Shown: positions 8,288 to 16,663 of the stretch, piece after piece
How positions within the stretch are numbered: position 1 is the stretch's first letter
Layout of the letters: every line of letters begins with the position of its first letter
Origin: Oscillospiraceae bacterium
GTDB taxonomy: Bacteria > Bacillota > Clostridia > Oscillospirales > Ruminococcaceae
Direction: 5' to 3'
Assembly (NCBI GenBank): GCA_017435045.1
Contig: JAFSFT010000025.1
Coordinates: forward strand, 1-49,508
DNA: 49,508 bases
Program-made: the position numbers and the translations under genes
The notes under the pieces: generated by a model
Seen by the model: only the letters and a program-made list of their open reading frames with translations
What the model was told of the DNA's origin: nothing
The model's database searches: none

Positions 8288-8325
8288 AAAAAGGCGATAC
8301 CTGGTTGTGAAAACCAAGTATCACC
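8288..8325 (-). terminator. Strong hairpin terminator at the island edge
   Basis: A 14-base stem (GGCGATACCTGGTT against AACCAAGTATCACC, two G-U pairs) at 8293 to 8325. A T run follows it on the minus strand at 8288 to 8292, and a weaker one on the plus strand. It separates the glycosyltransferase genes from the mobile-element genes. Confidence 0.75.
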
Positions 8326-8425
8326 AATTTTTCTTGTCGCACTCCTGTACGGCAGCTACCCTATGCCAGTAATGTTTTCATGCTGTCTTATTGGAAACTA
8401 CCTTGGCATCTCCTTTTTAACTGTT

Positions 8426-10237
8426 TTATTCATCGTATTTCGGAAGAACTCTGCTTTCGCTGAAATCCTCCATATCAAGTGTAAGGTTTGGGTTGTAGAA
8501 CGGGTCACGAAGCAGGCCTTTTCCGTGGCGGTTCTGCAGGCGGTTTCTTTCGCCCTCAAAACGTTCCTTCTTCTCGCCTTTTTTGTCGCTGCCGCGGCTC
8601 TTGCTTTCGTAATGGTAGCATTCTGCATAAGGTGTAAACAGCACGTGATAACCCATATCACGCACACGCAGACAGAAATCCACGTCGTTGAAAGCAACAG
8701 TAAACTCCTCGTCAAGCCCTTCTGCCTTATCGTAGGCCTCCTTTGTCACCAGCAGGTTTGCTGCGGTCACGCAGGACAGGTTCTGCACGCAGGACAGGCG
8801 GAACATATATCCGCTTTTGCCTCTGCGGTGGTATTTGTGGCTGTGTCCTGCAAAGCCGCCCAGCCCTGTGATAACCCCTGCGTGCTGCACAGTGTCATCA
8901 GGGTAGTACAGCATTGCACCGACAATGCCCACATTTTTCTGTATTGCAAGGCTTACCATCTCGGTCAGCCATTCGCCGTTTATAATCTCAATGTCGTTGT
9001 TGAGCATCAGATACATATCGCCTTTTGCGGATTTTATGGCAAAGTTGTTGATTGCACTGAAGTTAAAACCGCCTTTGTAGTATACAATGTGTAAATTATC
9101 GTGTTCTTTTTCCACTTTGTTATAATATTCGAAGGTACTTTCTTCGGTGGAGTTGTTTTCGCACACGATAATTTCAAAGTTTTTGTAGGTGGTTTTTTCG
9201 TAGATGCTGTCAAGACATTTGGAAAGGTCGTCAATATGGTCCTTGTTTGGAATAATTATGGAAACCAATGGCGTTTCGGTCAGTTCATAGTCGATTTTGT
9301 AGGTGGAGCCGAATTTGCCTGTTGTTGCCTTGCCCTTTACGCCAATTCTTGCAAGATGGTGGTCCAGTGCACGGATTGCATTCTGTGTAACATAAGGCTT
9401 TGCATCAACGCCGCCGCTTGTGCTCTGTGCGTGCACACGCCAGTAGTAGAGAACTTTAGGAATATGGTGGATTTTAACGTTATTAATCTCGCTGATTTTC
9501 AAAAACAGATCGTGGTCCTGTGCACCGTTGTAGTCATCATTTAAGCCGCCAACTGCCTCGTAAACCGATTTGCGGATGCAGGCAAGGTGGCAGATGTAGT
9601 TGCAGTTGGTCATATAGTAATAGCTGTAGTCGGGCTTAAAGTGTGCAACAATAGGGTTTGTCCAGTCGCTGTCAAATAGTGCTTCGTCACTGTAGATAAA
9701 ATCTGCATTGGTGTCATCAATTGCCCTTGCCATCTGATAAAGGGCGTCAGGGCTGATGATATCGTCGTGGTCACACAGACAGATATATTCGCCTTTTGCA
9801 AGGTCAATAGCCTTCTGCTGGTTGCCTGCAATGCCGTAGTTTTTATCAAGCTTTACATATCTGATTTTGTTGCTGTCAAGGCTTTTTATATATTCGCCCA
9901 CATAGCTGTGGTTTTCGTCGCTTGCATCGGCAAGGCAGAGTTCGCCATACTGATAACTCTGGTTCAAAAAGCTCTGCACATATTCTGCAAGGTGCTTTTT
10001 ATCGGTGTTGAACAGCGGCGTAACAATGCTGATAATGCCGTCCTCAACAGATGTGCATTTATAGCTTTTCTGTCTTTCAAGGGCATCCTTTGGCGGCAGA
10101 AAGCGGCCTTTTTTTGCCTTCATCCTACGCTGGAAAAAGCCGATTGCACGCTTTGTTGTGCCTGCAAGACCTTCTGTTTTTACATATTCAAAAAACAGAG
10201 CAAAAAGTTCTTTTATACGTCTAATTTTTAAAATCAT
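8426..10237 (-). CDS. Double-domain family 2 glycosyltransferase (copy A)
   Basis: A 603-aa protein with two GT2 (GT-A fold) domains in tandem. The first, about residues 65 to 270, has SIVTPLFNT and the metal-binding DHDD motif (LCDHDDI). The second, about 320 to 560, has SIIIPNKD, an NND motif (LMLNNDIEI) and ends with YHYESKSRGSD. Such proteins add successive sugars in polysaccharide or O-antigen-like assembly (rhamnosyltransferase-like). There are no membrane segments, so it is cytoplasmic or peripheral. AAGGAC precedes the ATG. It is paralogous over its whole length to the next upstream gene, and the two are separated by a structured repeat rather than other sugar genes. Confidence 0.85.
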   Translation of the reverse strand: MILKIRRIKELFALFFEYVKTEGLAGTTKRAIGFFQRRMKAKKGRFLPPKDALERQKSYKCTSVEDGIISIVTPLFNTDKKHLAEYVQSFLNQSYQYGELCLADASDENHSYVGEYIKSLDSNKIRYVKLDKNYGIAGNQQKAIDLAKGEYICLCDHDDIISPDALYQMARAIDDTNADFIYSDEALFDSDWTNPIVAHFKPDYSYYYMTNCNYICHLACIRKSVYEAVGGLNDDYNGAQDHDLFLKISEINNVKIHHIPKVLYYWRVHAQSTSGGVDAKPYVTQNAIRALDHHLARIGVKGKATTGKFGSTYKIDYELTETPLVSIIIPNKDHIDDLSKCLDSIYEKTTYKNFEIIVCENNSTEESTFEYYNKVEKEHDNLHIVYYKGGFNFSAINNFAIKSAKGDMYLMLNNDIEIINGEWLTEMVSLAIQKNVGIVGAMLYYPDDTVQHAGVITGLGGFAGHSHKYHRRGKSGYMFRLSCVQNLSCVTAANLLVTKEAYDKAEGLDEEFTVAFNDVDFCLRVRDMGYHVLFTPYAECYHYESKSRGSDKKGEKKERFEGERNRLQNRHGKGLLRDPFYNPNLTLDMEDFSESRVLPKYDE

Positions 10238-10282
10238 AGTTGTCCTTTATAAAGTTAGTAAGGATTTTCAAGGGGGTTGTTT

Positions 10283-10493
10283 AGGGGCGGAGCCCCTTGT
10301 ATCAATCTGCGGCCGCGTCAAAGGTCGGCTGCGACAGCAGACGGTCGTGTCCGCCGACGTGCGCAGGCGGGCCAGCACAATGAGGCGGATAGCGAGCCGC
10401 GTACATCTTGGCGTGGGTCCGCTGCATCGCAATCAGCGGGACTTTTGGTACTTTTGGTCACAAAAGTACATAAACCTGCGAACGCAAGTTCGC
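10283..10493. repeat. GC-rich structured intergenic element
   Basis: The gap between the two glycosyltransferases is far richer in G and C than its surroundings and has several perfect hairpins: AGGGGC-GGA-GCCCCT (10283 to 10297), GTACTTTTG-N4-CAAAAGTAC (10448 to 10469) and GCGAAC-GCAA-GTTCGC (10478 to 10493). No believable gene is present; the open frames across it lack start signals and family features. Composition and structure suggest a dispersed repeat or a non-coding element inserted between the paralogues. No second copy was seen in this window. Confidence 0.5.
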
Positions 10494-10520
10494 TCCTGCA
10501 AGTTGTGACACAACTATATA

Positions 10521-12344
10521 TTATTTATATCCGTAGTTTTCATACAGCAGTGTAAAATGCGGATTGTAATAATGGTCGCCGTAGTTGAAGTACTTCTGCC
10601 ACTTTGCTGCAAAACGTGCCTTTTCACCCTCATAACGTGGGTTTGGCTTGTCGGTATCACTGCCGCGGCTTTTGCTTTCGTAGTGGAAGCCTTCCGCATA
10701 TGGTGTAAACACATTCAGCAAACCGTCATCGTACATTTTAAGGCAGAAGTCTATGTCGTTATATGCAACGGCAAAGTTTTCTGCGTCAAGTTTATATTTG
10801 TTGTACAGTTCTGTCTTTACCATAAGGCAGGCACCTGTAACCGCCATGTAGTTCTGTGCAGTAACAAGACGATACATATCCCCTGTGTTGTCCTTTGCAT
10901 TGTGCAGCCCTTTGTGGCTGTGGCCTGCACTGCCGTTTATGCCAATGATAACACCTGCGTGCTGCAGTGTGCCGTCAGGGTAGTACAGTTTTGCACCTAC
11001 TGCACCAACATCTTTTCTCTGGCTGAACATAAGCATCTCAACGAGAAAATCTTCGCTTGTAAACTCAACGTCGTTGTTCAACAGCAGTATATGGCCACCT
11101 GTGGCATACTCTGCACCAAAGTTGCAGATTGCAGAAAAGTTAAAACCGCCCTCGTAGTATACAACCTTAAGGTTATCATATTCTTCAAGTGCCTTTTCGT
11201 AATACTCAAAGGTGGCTTGTTCTGTGGAGTTGTTTTCCACCACAATAACCTCCACATTGTCCCAGCCGCCCTTTTCCTTTATGGATGCAAGACAGCGGGA
11301 AAGGTCTTCTATATTGTCCTTATTGGGGATGATAATGCTGATTTTTGGGTTGCCGTCAATTTCGTATTTAACACGGTAGCTGCCGGGCCATTTCTGTATA
11401 AAAACTTCGCCTTTTAAGCCCACACGTTCAAGGTGTGCGGCAATGGCGGCACGGCCTGCTTCAAATGCGTACATCTTTGCGGACATATCGTTTGCTGTAC
11501 TGCCTGCGTGACCGCGCCAGTAGTAGAGCACCTTTGGAATATGGTATACGCATTCTGCCTTTTCGCAAAGACGCAGTGTCAGGTCAAAGTCCTGGGCACC
11601 GTCAAAGGTCTTGTCCTCGTAAAAGCCCGCTTTTTCGGCAAGCTCTCTTTTAAATACAAGAAAATGGGTGATATAGTTTACCCCACGGAGAAAATCGGGA
11701 GCATAGTTGATTTTGAAATGAAACTGGATAAGATGCTCAAGGTTGCCGTCCAGAGTTATCTCGTCGGAGTATAGTACATCTGCACCAAACTCATTTATTG
11801 CCTTTACATTTTCGTACAGGGCATTGGGAAGGATAACATCGTCGTGGTCCAGCAGGGCAATATATTCGCCCTCGCAGTATTTAAAACCAAAGTTTGTGTT
11901 TTCTGCAATGCCAAGGTTCTTTTCCATCACAACATAGGTTATGCGGCTGTCCTTTGCGGCCTTTGCCTCAATTTTGGGATAACTGCCGCTTGCGTTTACC
12001 AGCACCAGCTGCCAGTTGGCATAGCTTTGCTTTTCAACACTTTCCACCATCTCCATAAGAAATTTATCAGGTGTGTTGTACAGCGGCACCACAATGCTGA
12101 TTTTTGGCATATATGGGAAAACCGCTTCTCTCTGTGCTTTCAGTTCCCTTTTCAGCGGAATATCGCTGCGGAACTGCCATACATCCCTTTTCAGCATAAG
12201 ATTTACACGGAACTGGATTTTACGCTGTGTAGCCTCCAGACCCTCGTTTTTTATGGAATTATAACCACGTTTTACAAGGTGGGTAACTCGTTTTATATTC
12301 AGGTTTCTCTTTAAAAACCTCAATGGGCTGTCCTGTATATCCAT
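10521..12344 (-). CDS. Double-domain family 2 glycosyltransferase (copy B)
   Basis: A 607-aa protein with the same layout as copy A: first GT2 domain with SIVVPLYNTPD and LLDHDDVI, second GT2 domain with SIIIPNKDN, LLLNNDVEF and a terminal FHYESKSRGSD. I chose the ATG at 12344 because AAAGGAG lies just before it; an in-frame GTG at 12365 is poorly placed. It probably acts in assembly of a cell-surface polysaccharide using NDP-sugars in the cytoplasm. The pair most likely arose by duplication and then diverged in acceptor or donor choice. No transporter or polymerase gene is nearby. Confidence 0.85.
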   Translation of the reverse strand: MDIQDSPLRFLKRNLNIKRVTHLVKRGYNSIKNEGLEATQRKIQFRVNLMLKRDVWQFRSDIPLKRELKAQREAVFPYMPKISIVVPLYNTPDKFLMEMVESVEKQSYANWQLVLVNASGSYPKIEAKAAKDSRITYVVMEKNLGIAENTNFGFKYCEGEYIALLDHDDVILPNALYENVKAINEFGADVLYSDEITLDGNLEHLIQFHFKINYAPDFLRGVNYITHFLVFKRELAEKAGFYEDKTFDGAQDFDLTLRLCEKAECVYHIPKVLYYWRGHAGSTANDMSAKMYAFEAGRAAIAAHLERVGLKGEVFIQKWPGSYRVKYEIDGNPKISIIIPNKDNIEDLSRCLASIKEKGGWDNVEVIVVENNSTEQATFEYYEKALEEYDNLKVVYYEGGFNFSAICNFGAEYATGGHILLLNNDVEFTSEDFLVEMLMFSQRKDVGAVGAKLYYPDGTLQHAGVIIGINGSAGHSHKGLHNAKDNTGDMYRLVTAQNYMAVTGACLMVKTELYNKYKLDAENFAVAYNDIDFCLKMYDDGLLNVFTPYAEGFHYESKSRGSDTDKPNPRYEGEKARFAAKWQKYFNYGDHYYNPHFTLLYENYGYK

Positions 12345-12464
12345 AGATAGCTCCTTTACAGACACAATTTTACATTTACATTATATATGCAAACAGGTAT
12401 TAAAGCAAATAAAACGTGGATTTTTAGATATAAAAATACGGCACGGCGGATTGATTGAATTTCA

Positions 12465-12496
12465 AATAAAAAAGTCACGCAAATCTGCGTGACTTT
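12465..12496 (-). terminator. Terminator after the FKBP lipoprotein gene
   Basis: A 10-base stem (AAAGTCACGC against GCGTGACTTT) at 12471 to 12496 with a 6-base loop. A T-rich tract follows it on the minus strand. It lies eight bases past the stop codon. Confidence 0.85.
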
Positions 12497-12503
12497 TCTG
12501 GTA

Positions 12504-13637
12504 TTATTTTTCTCTTGGTGTTTTTTCGATAAGGTAGTTCAGCACTTTGTTCTGCAGAGCTGTAAATTTAAGATATGGCATACCGTAAAGTTCTTCTGCC
12601 ATAGATGTGTCATTGCCGCCAAGGTATGTTTCAAAGTATTCTGTAACATCAGCGTCTGTTGCAACGATGTTTTCTGCCTTTGCAATAGCTGTAAAGATAA
12701 GGTAATCTTCGCAGAACAGATCGATATCTGCCTGGAAGTATTCTGCAAATTCATCTCTTGATGTAAAACCAATCTGTGCAATGTATTCATCAAGTGTAAA
12801 GCCGTAGCTCATAGCCTGCATTTCATATGTGGAAAGGATGTAAGCTTTTACATATTCTGTAACAATTTCAGGCACTTCGCTGATTTCAGCTTCTGCAAAT
12901 ACGTTTGAGTACAGATAGCTGTTAATCATTTCCTTGCTAAGGTCTTCTTCAAGCTGTGCTTTGAATTTTTCAACTGTGTTGTATTTTTCACCGAACTTTT
13001 CAGCACAGAATTCGTCTGTAAGTTCAGGCAGTTTTGTTTCGATGATGGAATTGATTGTAATATTGAAGATTGCATCCTTGCCGTTGAGTTCTTCGTTGCC
13101 GTAGTTTTCAGGGAATGTAACTTCAATATCAAAGTTTTCGCCAACCTCGTGGCCGATAAGCTGCTGGAGGAAGTCGTCGATATACTGTGTAACACCGATT
13201 GTAACCTCTGTGCCTTCAGGACCTGTGCTGCCGCCGTTGAAAGCAACATCGCCGATTTTGCCAACGTATGCAATGTTCAGTGTGTCGCCGTCTTCAACAA
13301 CACCCTCTGTAATTGTTTCCTTTGTGGAATAGCTTGCCAGCATTTCTTCAATTTCAAGCTGAAGTGTCAATTCGCCCGGGGTGTAGTGTACTTTAGGGAT
13401 AACTGCATTTTTGTAGTCAGGCAGTGTAACATAGTCAGCAGGATTTATATCCTTGAAGAAGCCTTCTTCATCAAAGTAGTCACTGAGGAAGTATTCGCTT
13501 TCAATTTTTACCTCTGTAGAAGAATTGCTTTCTGTGCCGCTTTCGCTTTCTGTACCGCTTTCGCCTGGCTGGCTGCAGCCTGCAAAAGCTGTTGCAGCAA
13601 GTGTCAGAGCAAGCACAAGGCTTAAAAGTTTTTTCAT
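12504..13637 (-). CDS. Trigger-factor-like FKBP-type peptidyl-prolyl isomerase lipoprotein
   Basis: A 377-aa extracytoplasmic foldase. The N-terminus is a lipoprotein signal with Lys-Lys, a hydrophobic core and lipobox AFAGC (Cys21), then a Ser/Glu/Thr-rich linker to about residue 45. An FKBP domain spans about 110 to 195 (GDTLNIAYVGKIGD, VTFPENYGNEELNGKDAIF). A trigger-factor-type helical C-domain with TDEFCAEKFGE follows. The ribosome-binding domain of cytosolic trigger factor is missing, so it probably folds secreted or spore-envelope proteins at the membrane surface. It stands alone, with a terminator after it. Confidence 0.85.
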   Translation of the reverse strand: MKKLLSLVLALTLAATAFAGCSQPGESGTESESGTESNSSTEVKIESEYFLSDYFDEEGFFKDINPADYVTLPDYKNAVIPKVHYTPGELTLQLEIEEMLASYSTKETITEGVVEDGDTLNIAYVGKIGDVAFNGGSTGPEGTEVTIGVTQYIDDFLQQLIGHEVGENFDIEVTFPENYGNEELNGKDAIFNITINSIIETKLPELTDEFCAEKFGEKYNTVEKFKAQLEEDLSKEMINSYLYSNVFAEAEISEVPEIVTEYVKAYILSTYEMQAMSYGFTLDEYIAQIGFTSRDEFAEYFQADIDLFCEDYLIFTAIAKAENIVATDADVTEYFETYLGGNDTSMAEELYGMPYLKFTALQNKVLNYLIEKTPREK

Positions 13638-13819
13638 TTTATATACTCCTTAAAATAAAATATGCACCATAAACGGCTTTGCGGCATATACAGCGGTATA
13701 TTTCCACAGGCCGAAAATTGTGAAAGATACAACCTTTATTATATATCCAAACCATAAAAATGCAACCCATTTCACACAATTACCATAGTATAAAAATGGC
13801 TTTTAAGGGGTATTGCGGT

Positions 13820-13854
13820 AAAAAAATCCACCCGATGTGATGTGCATCGGGTGG
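13820..13854 (-). terminator. Terminator after the hydrogenase gene
   Basis: A 10-base perfect stem (CCACCCGATG against CATCGGGTGG) at 13828 to 13854. It is followed on the minus strand by a T run at 13820 to 13827. Confidence 0.85.
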
Positions 13855-13888
13855 TGTATATATTTAAGACAATGTATAAATTGAAATA

Positions 13889-15358
13889 TTATTCTTCAGC
13901 AGGCAGATTGCGGACGCCCTTTTCTTCTCTCGGACGGATATCTGCACATTTCACAGCACCTTTGATTGTTTTTTCCATGGCATGTTCGCTGTAAACATCA
14001 ATCTGCAGCTTGTTTTTAACGCTGTGTGTAAGATTGCCTGCACCGTTGATACAGCCGCCCTGACAGGCCATGCCCTCGATAAAGTTGCCGTTAAGCAGGT
14101 TTTTGGAAAGACGTACAAGAGCTGCCTTGCATTCATCTATGCCGCTGCATACAACAGGGTTAAATGCTTTTTCGTCAGCTTCCTTTTCACGGATAGCCTG
14201 TTTTACTGCCTCTACAAGACCGCCGCTGCGTGCAAAAATTCTGCCGTACTCGCTGGCGTCGTAAAGCATGGAGGATTCAAGTGCTTTCAGGTCAATATCC
14301 TTTGCGTCAAACAAAGCCTGCAGTTCCTCAAATGTGATAACTGTGTCAACAGCACCGTCAACGTGTTCCTGCTTGTATTCCATCTTTTTGGCTGTGCATG
14401 GACCTATAAATACAACCCTTGCCAGTGGATCTTTTTCCTTTATATATTTTGCAATTTCAACCATAGGGCTGTTGTTGTGGCTTACATATTTTGTAAGTTC
14501 AGGATAATATTTTCTGATGTAATCAACAAAAGCCGGGCAGCAGCTGCTGGTCAGCAGGCCTTTTTCCAGAAATTCCTCTGTCTCGCTGAGAGCTACCATA
14601 TCAGCACCAAGTGCTGCTTCCACTACACTGTAGAAACCAAGCTTTTTGATGCCTGTAACCACCTGACCAAGCTTTGCCCAGTTGAACTGGCTGGCAATTG
14701 CAGGTGCAACAACAGCATATACGTGGCTGCCTGTACGTTTTGACTCCTTAAGCAGACCGATAACATTGAGTATGTAGGATTTCTGTGTAATGGAGCCGAA
14801 CGGACACATATTAACACAGGCACCGCAGCTTATGCATTTGTCGTTGTCAACCTTAGCTGCTTTGTGTTCGTCCATACTGATAGCATTAACCTTGCAGGCA
14901 GATTCGCAGGGACGTTTAAAGTTCTGTATTGCACTGTAAGGGCAAACCTTTGCACACAGGCCGCATTCAATACATTTGCTCTTGTCGATATGTGCCTTTT
15001 TATTTTCGTCAAATGTAATTGCACCGCGTTTGCAGATATCCTCGCAGTGGTGGGCAATACAGCCGCGGCAGGCGTTTGTAACCTCATAGCCGCCCTGTGG
15101 ACATTCGTCACAGGCAATGGAGATAACCTCGATAACGTTTGGATTGGTTTTGTCGCCGCCCATTGCAATTTTTATACGTTCGGAAACAATGGCTCTTTCC
15201 TTGTAAACGCAGCAGCGGAATGTGGACTGACCGCGGGGAACAATCATTTTTGGAATTTCGGTAATATTTTCAAGCAAAGTGCCCTCAAAGGCTTCCTTTG
15301 CAACAGCTTTAAGTACTCTGTATTTAAGATACTGAACCTGAGTGTCAAATTTTCTCAT
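13889..15358 (-). CDS. Monomeric [FeFe] hydrogenase, group B type
   Basis: A 489-aa cytoplasmic iron-sulfur enzyme. H-cluster signatures are present: L1 TSSCCP (270 to 275), L2 PCTAKKME (320 to 327) and L3 MACQGGCINGAG (430 to 441). Upstream are two ferredoxin-type CxxCxxCxxxCP motifs (Cys129 to 139 and Cys175 to 185) and further Cys clusters (Cys83 to 109, Cys151 to 155). This order and the modified L3 fit group B hydrogenases, which couple to ferredoxin in fermentative anaerobes. GGAAGGTG precedes the ATG. No maturation genes (hydE, hydF, hydG) are nearby. It probably disposes of reductant as H2 or senses redox state; direction of catalysis is not visible. Confidence 0.8.
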   Translation of the reverse strand: MRKFDTQVQYLKYRVLKAVAKEAFEGTLLENITEIPKMIVPRGQSTFRCCVYKERAIVSERIKIAMGGDKTNPNVIEVISIACDECPQGGYEVTNACRGCIAHHCEDICKRGAITFDENKKAHIDKSKCIECGLCAKVCPYSAIQNFKRPCESACKVNAISMDEHKAAKVDNDKCISCGACVNMCPFGSITQKSYILNVIGLLKESKRTGSHVYAVVAPAIASQFNWAKLGQVVTGIKKLGFYSVVEAALGADMVALSETEEFLEKGLLTSSCCPAFVDYIRKYYPELTKYVSHNNSPMVEIAKYIKEKDPLARVVFIGPCTAKKMEYKQEHVDGAVDTVITFEELQALFDAKDIDLKALESSMLYDASEYGRIFARSGGLVEAVKQAIREKEADEKAFNPVVCSGIDECKAALVRLSKNLLNGNFIEGMACQGGCINGAGNLTHSVKNKLQIDVYSEHAMEKTIKGAVKCADIRPREEKGVRNLPAEE

Positions 15359-15534
15359 ACTGCACCTTCCTGATAAATTGTTTTTAATCTACATCAATTG
15401 TACGTCACTATACACAAAAAATCAATGATATATTTGTAGAAAATAACCCAACATCTGCTTTTTGTATATCTTGTTCAATAAAAGAAATATTATATGTGCA
15501 GTTTGAAATGAAAAAGGCAGCAAAGCTGTTTAAA

Positions 15535-15573
15535 AATAAACAGGACATCCTGCATTATGGCAGAATGTCCTGT
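15535..15573 (-). terminator. Terminator after spo0A
   Basis: A 13-base stem (CAGGACATCCTGC against GCAGAATGTCCTG, one G-U pair) at 15541 to 15572. TTTATTTTTA follows it on the minus strand. Confidence 0.8.
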
Positions 15574-15590
15574 GGATAGTATGGTGCTGA

Positions 15591-16352
15591 TTATATCAGC
15601 CTTTCTTTTTTCAGCGACAGACGCATTCTGTCGCTTATCATTGCAATAAACTCGCTGTTGGTAGGCTTGCCGCGCATATTGTTTATGGTGTAGCCGAAAT
15701 AGTCGTTCATAACCTCCACATTGCCTCTGTCCCAGGCAATCTCAATAGCGTGACGTATGGCTCTTTCCACTCTGCTTGCAGTGGTGCTGTTGGCCTTGGC
15801 TATATCGGGATACAGCCGTTTGGTAACAAGGCTTATAACATCGGGTTCGTTTATAACCATAATTATGGACTGTCGCAGAAAGCTGTAGCCTTTTACGTGG
15901 GCGGGCACACCCATTGTGTGCAGTATTTCGCTTACACGCATCTCAAGGTCGGAATCCTGCACTTTTTTGCCAAAGGCGGCACCCAGCAGCTGTTCGCTTC
16001 TGGCAAGCAGCATCTCGTACGAATAAGGTTTGAGCATATAATAGTCAAACCCCGCATCATACATCTGGTTTGCAATCCGCTCGTTGTCGCAGCTGCCACA
16101 GGCAAAAAACAGCTTTGGCGAGGTACTCTTGCTTTCGCAGGCGTGCTTTACGCCGATTGCATCCAGGGAGGCTAAAAATACATCAAGTACAACCACCTGC
16201 GGAGCAATACGGTCAATCTCCTTTAATACCTCTTTGCCGTCCTTGGCACAAAAGTATGTTTTAATTCCTTTGCTGTCAAAAAAGTGCTTTATCCCTGACT
16301 GCTGTTCAGGGTTCTGCTCGCTAAATAAAATTCTCAGTTCTTTGGTAATCAT
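15591..16352 (-). CDS. spo0A: Sporulation master regulator Spo0A (degenerate receiver)
   Basis: A 253-aa protein with a receiver domain (about 6 to 120) and the diagnostic Spo0A DNA-binding domain (VKGYSFLRQSI, then TTASRVERAIRHAIE and GKPTNSEFIAM). The phosphoacceptor Asp57 (VVVLDV) and Lys108 (MLKPY) are present. The acidic pair that binds Mg2+, normally Asp-Asp at positions 10 to 12, is Ser11-Glu12, and the usual Thr/Ser region reads FFACGSC. Phosphorelay input may therefore be altered. The ATG at 16352 has AGGGAGA upstream. Spo0A usually follows spoIVB directly; here spoIVB lies beyond an ABC ATPase and points the other way. It has its own promoter with a 0A-like box. Confidence 0.93.
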   Translation of the reverse strand: MITKELRILFSEQNPEQQSGIKHFFDSKGIKTYFCAKDGKEVLKEIDRIAPQVVVLDVFLASLDAIGVKHACESKSTSPKLFFACGSCDNERIANQMYDAGFDYYMLKPYSYEMLLARSEQLLGAAFGKKVQDSDLEMRVSEILHTMGVPAHVKGYSFLRQSIIMVINEPDVISLVTKRLYPDIAKANSTTASRVERAIRHAIEIAWDRGNVEVMNDYFGYTINNMRGKPTNSEFIAMISDRMRLSLKKERLI

Positions 16353-16406
16353 TCAAAGAATCTCCCTAAATGCATCTTATTTAACAGCCTTTTATAAACC
16401 ATCCTT

Positions 16407-16456
16407 ATGTTAACACGGAAAAATCAGCCTTGCAAACCTTTCGGCAATAAACGACA
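16407..16456 (-). promoter_or_regulatory. Likely spo0A promoter with a 0A-like box
   Basis: On the minus strand, -35 TTGCAA (16430 to 16435) and -10 TAACAT (16407 to 16412) are 17 bases apart, 55 bases before the spo0A start. Upstream, TGTCGTT (16450 to 16456) matches six of seven bases of the Spo0A box TGTCGAA, which suggests autoregulation. The rest of the 311-base gap up to the ABC gene shows no gene. Confidence 0.5.
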
Positions 16457-16663
16457 AAACAATATATAAAAGGGTACAATATCGCTTTTTTTCGCAGTAG
16501 AAAATTGTCTGCTGCACAGGCAGAAACGGTTTTATGCGGGCTTTTGCGGTGTGGCGGATGAAAGCAAAGTAAAAGGCGTCAGAAACGGAGCAAGACTGGT
16601 AAAATCACCTTTTACTGAGAGTGATGTCTGCGGGCTGTCCTTATGTGTACATACTGCAGGCTG

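Noticed and set aside
10277-10508. Overlapping plus-strand frames in the GC-rich intergenic block
   Set aside because: They are short, Arg-rich and without ribosome binding sites. The block is better explained as a structured repeat.
10557-11417. A long plus-strand open frame opposite the second glycosyltransferase (and similar ones at 8363 to 9094, 31495 to 32310, 43692 to 44615)
   Set aside because: All are antisense shadows of genes with clear motifs and lack their own translation signals.
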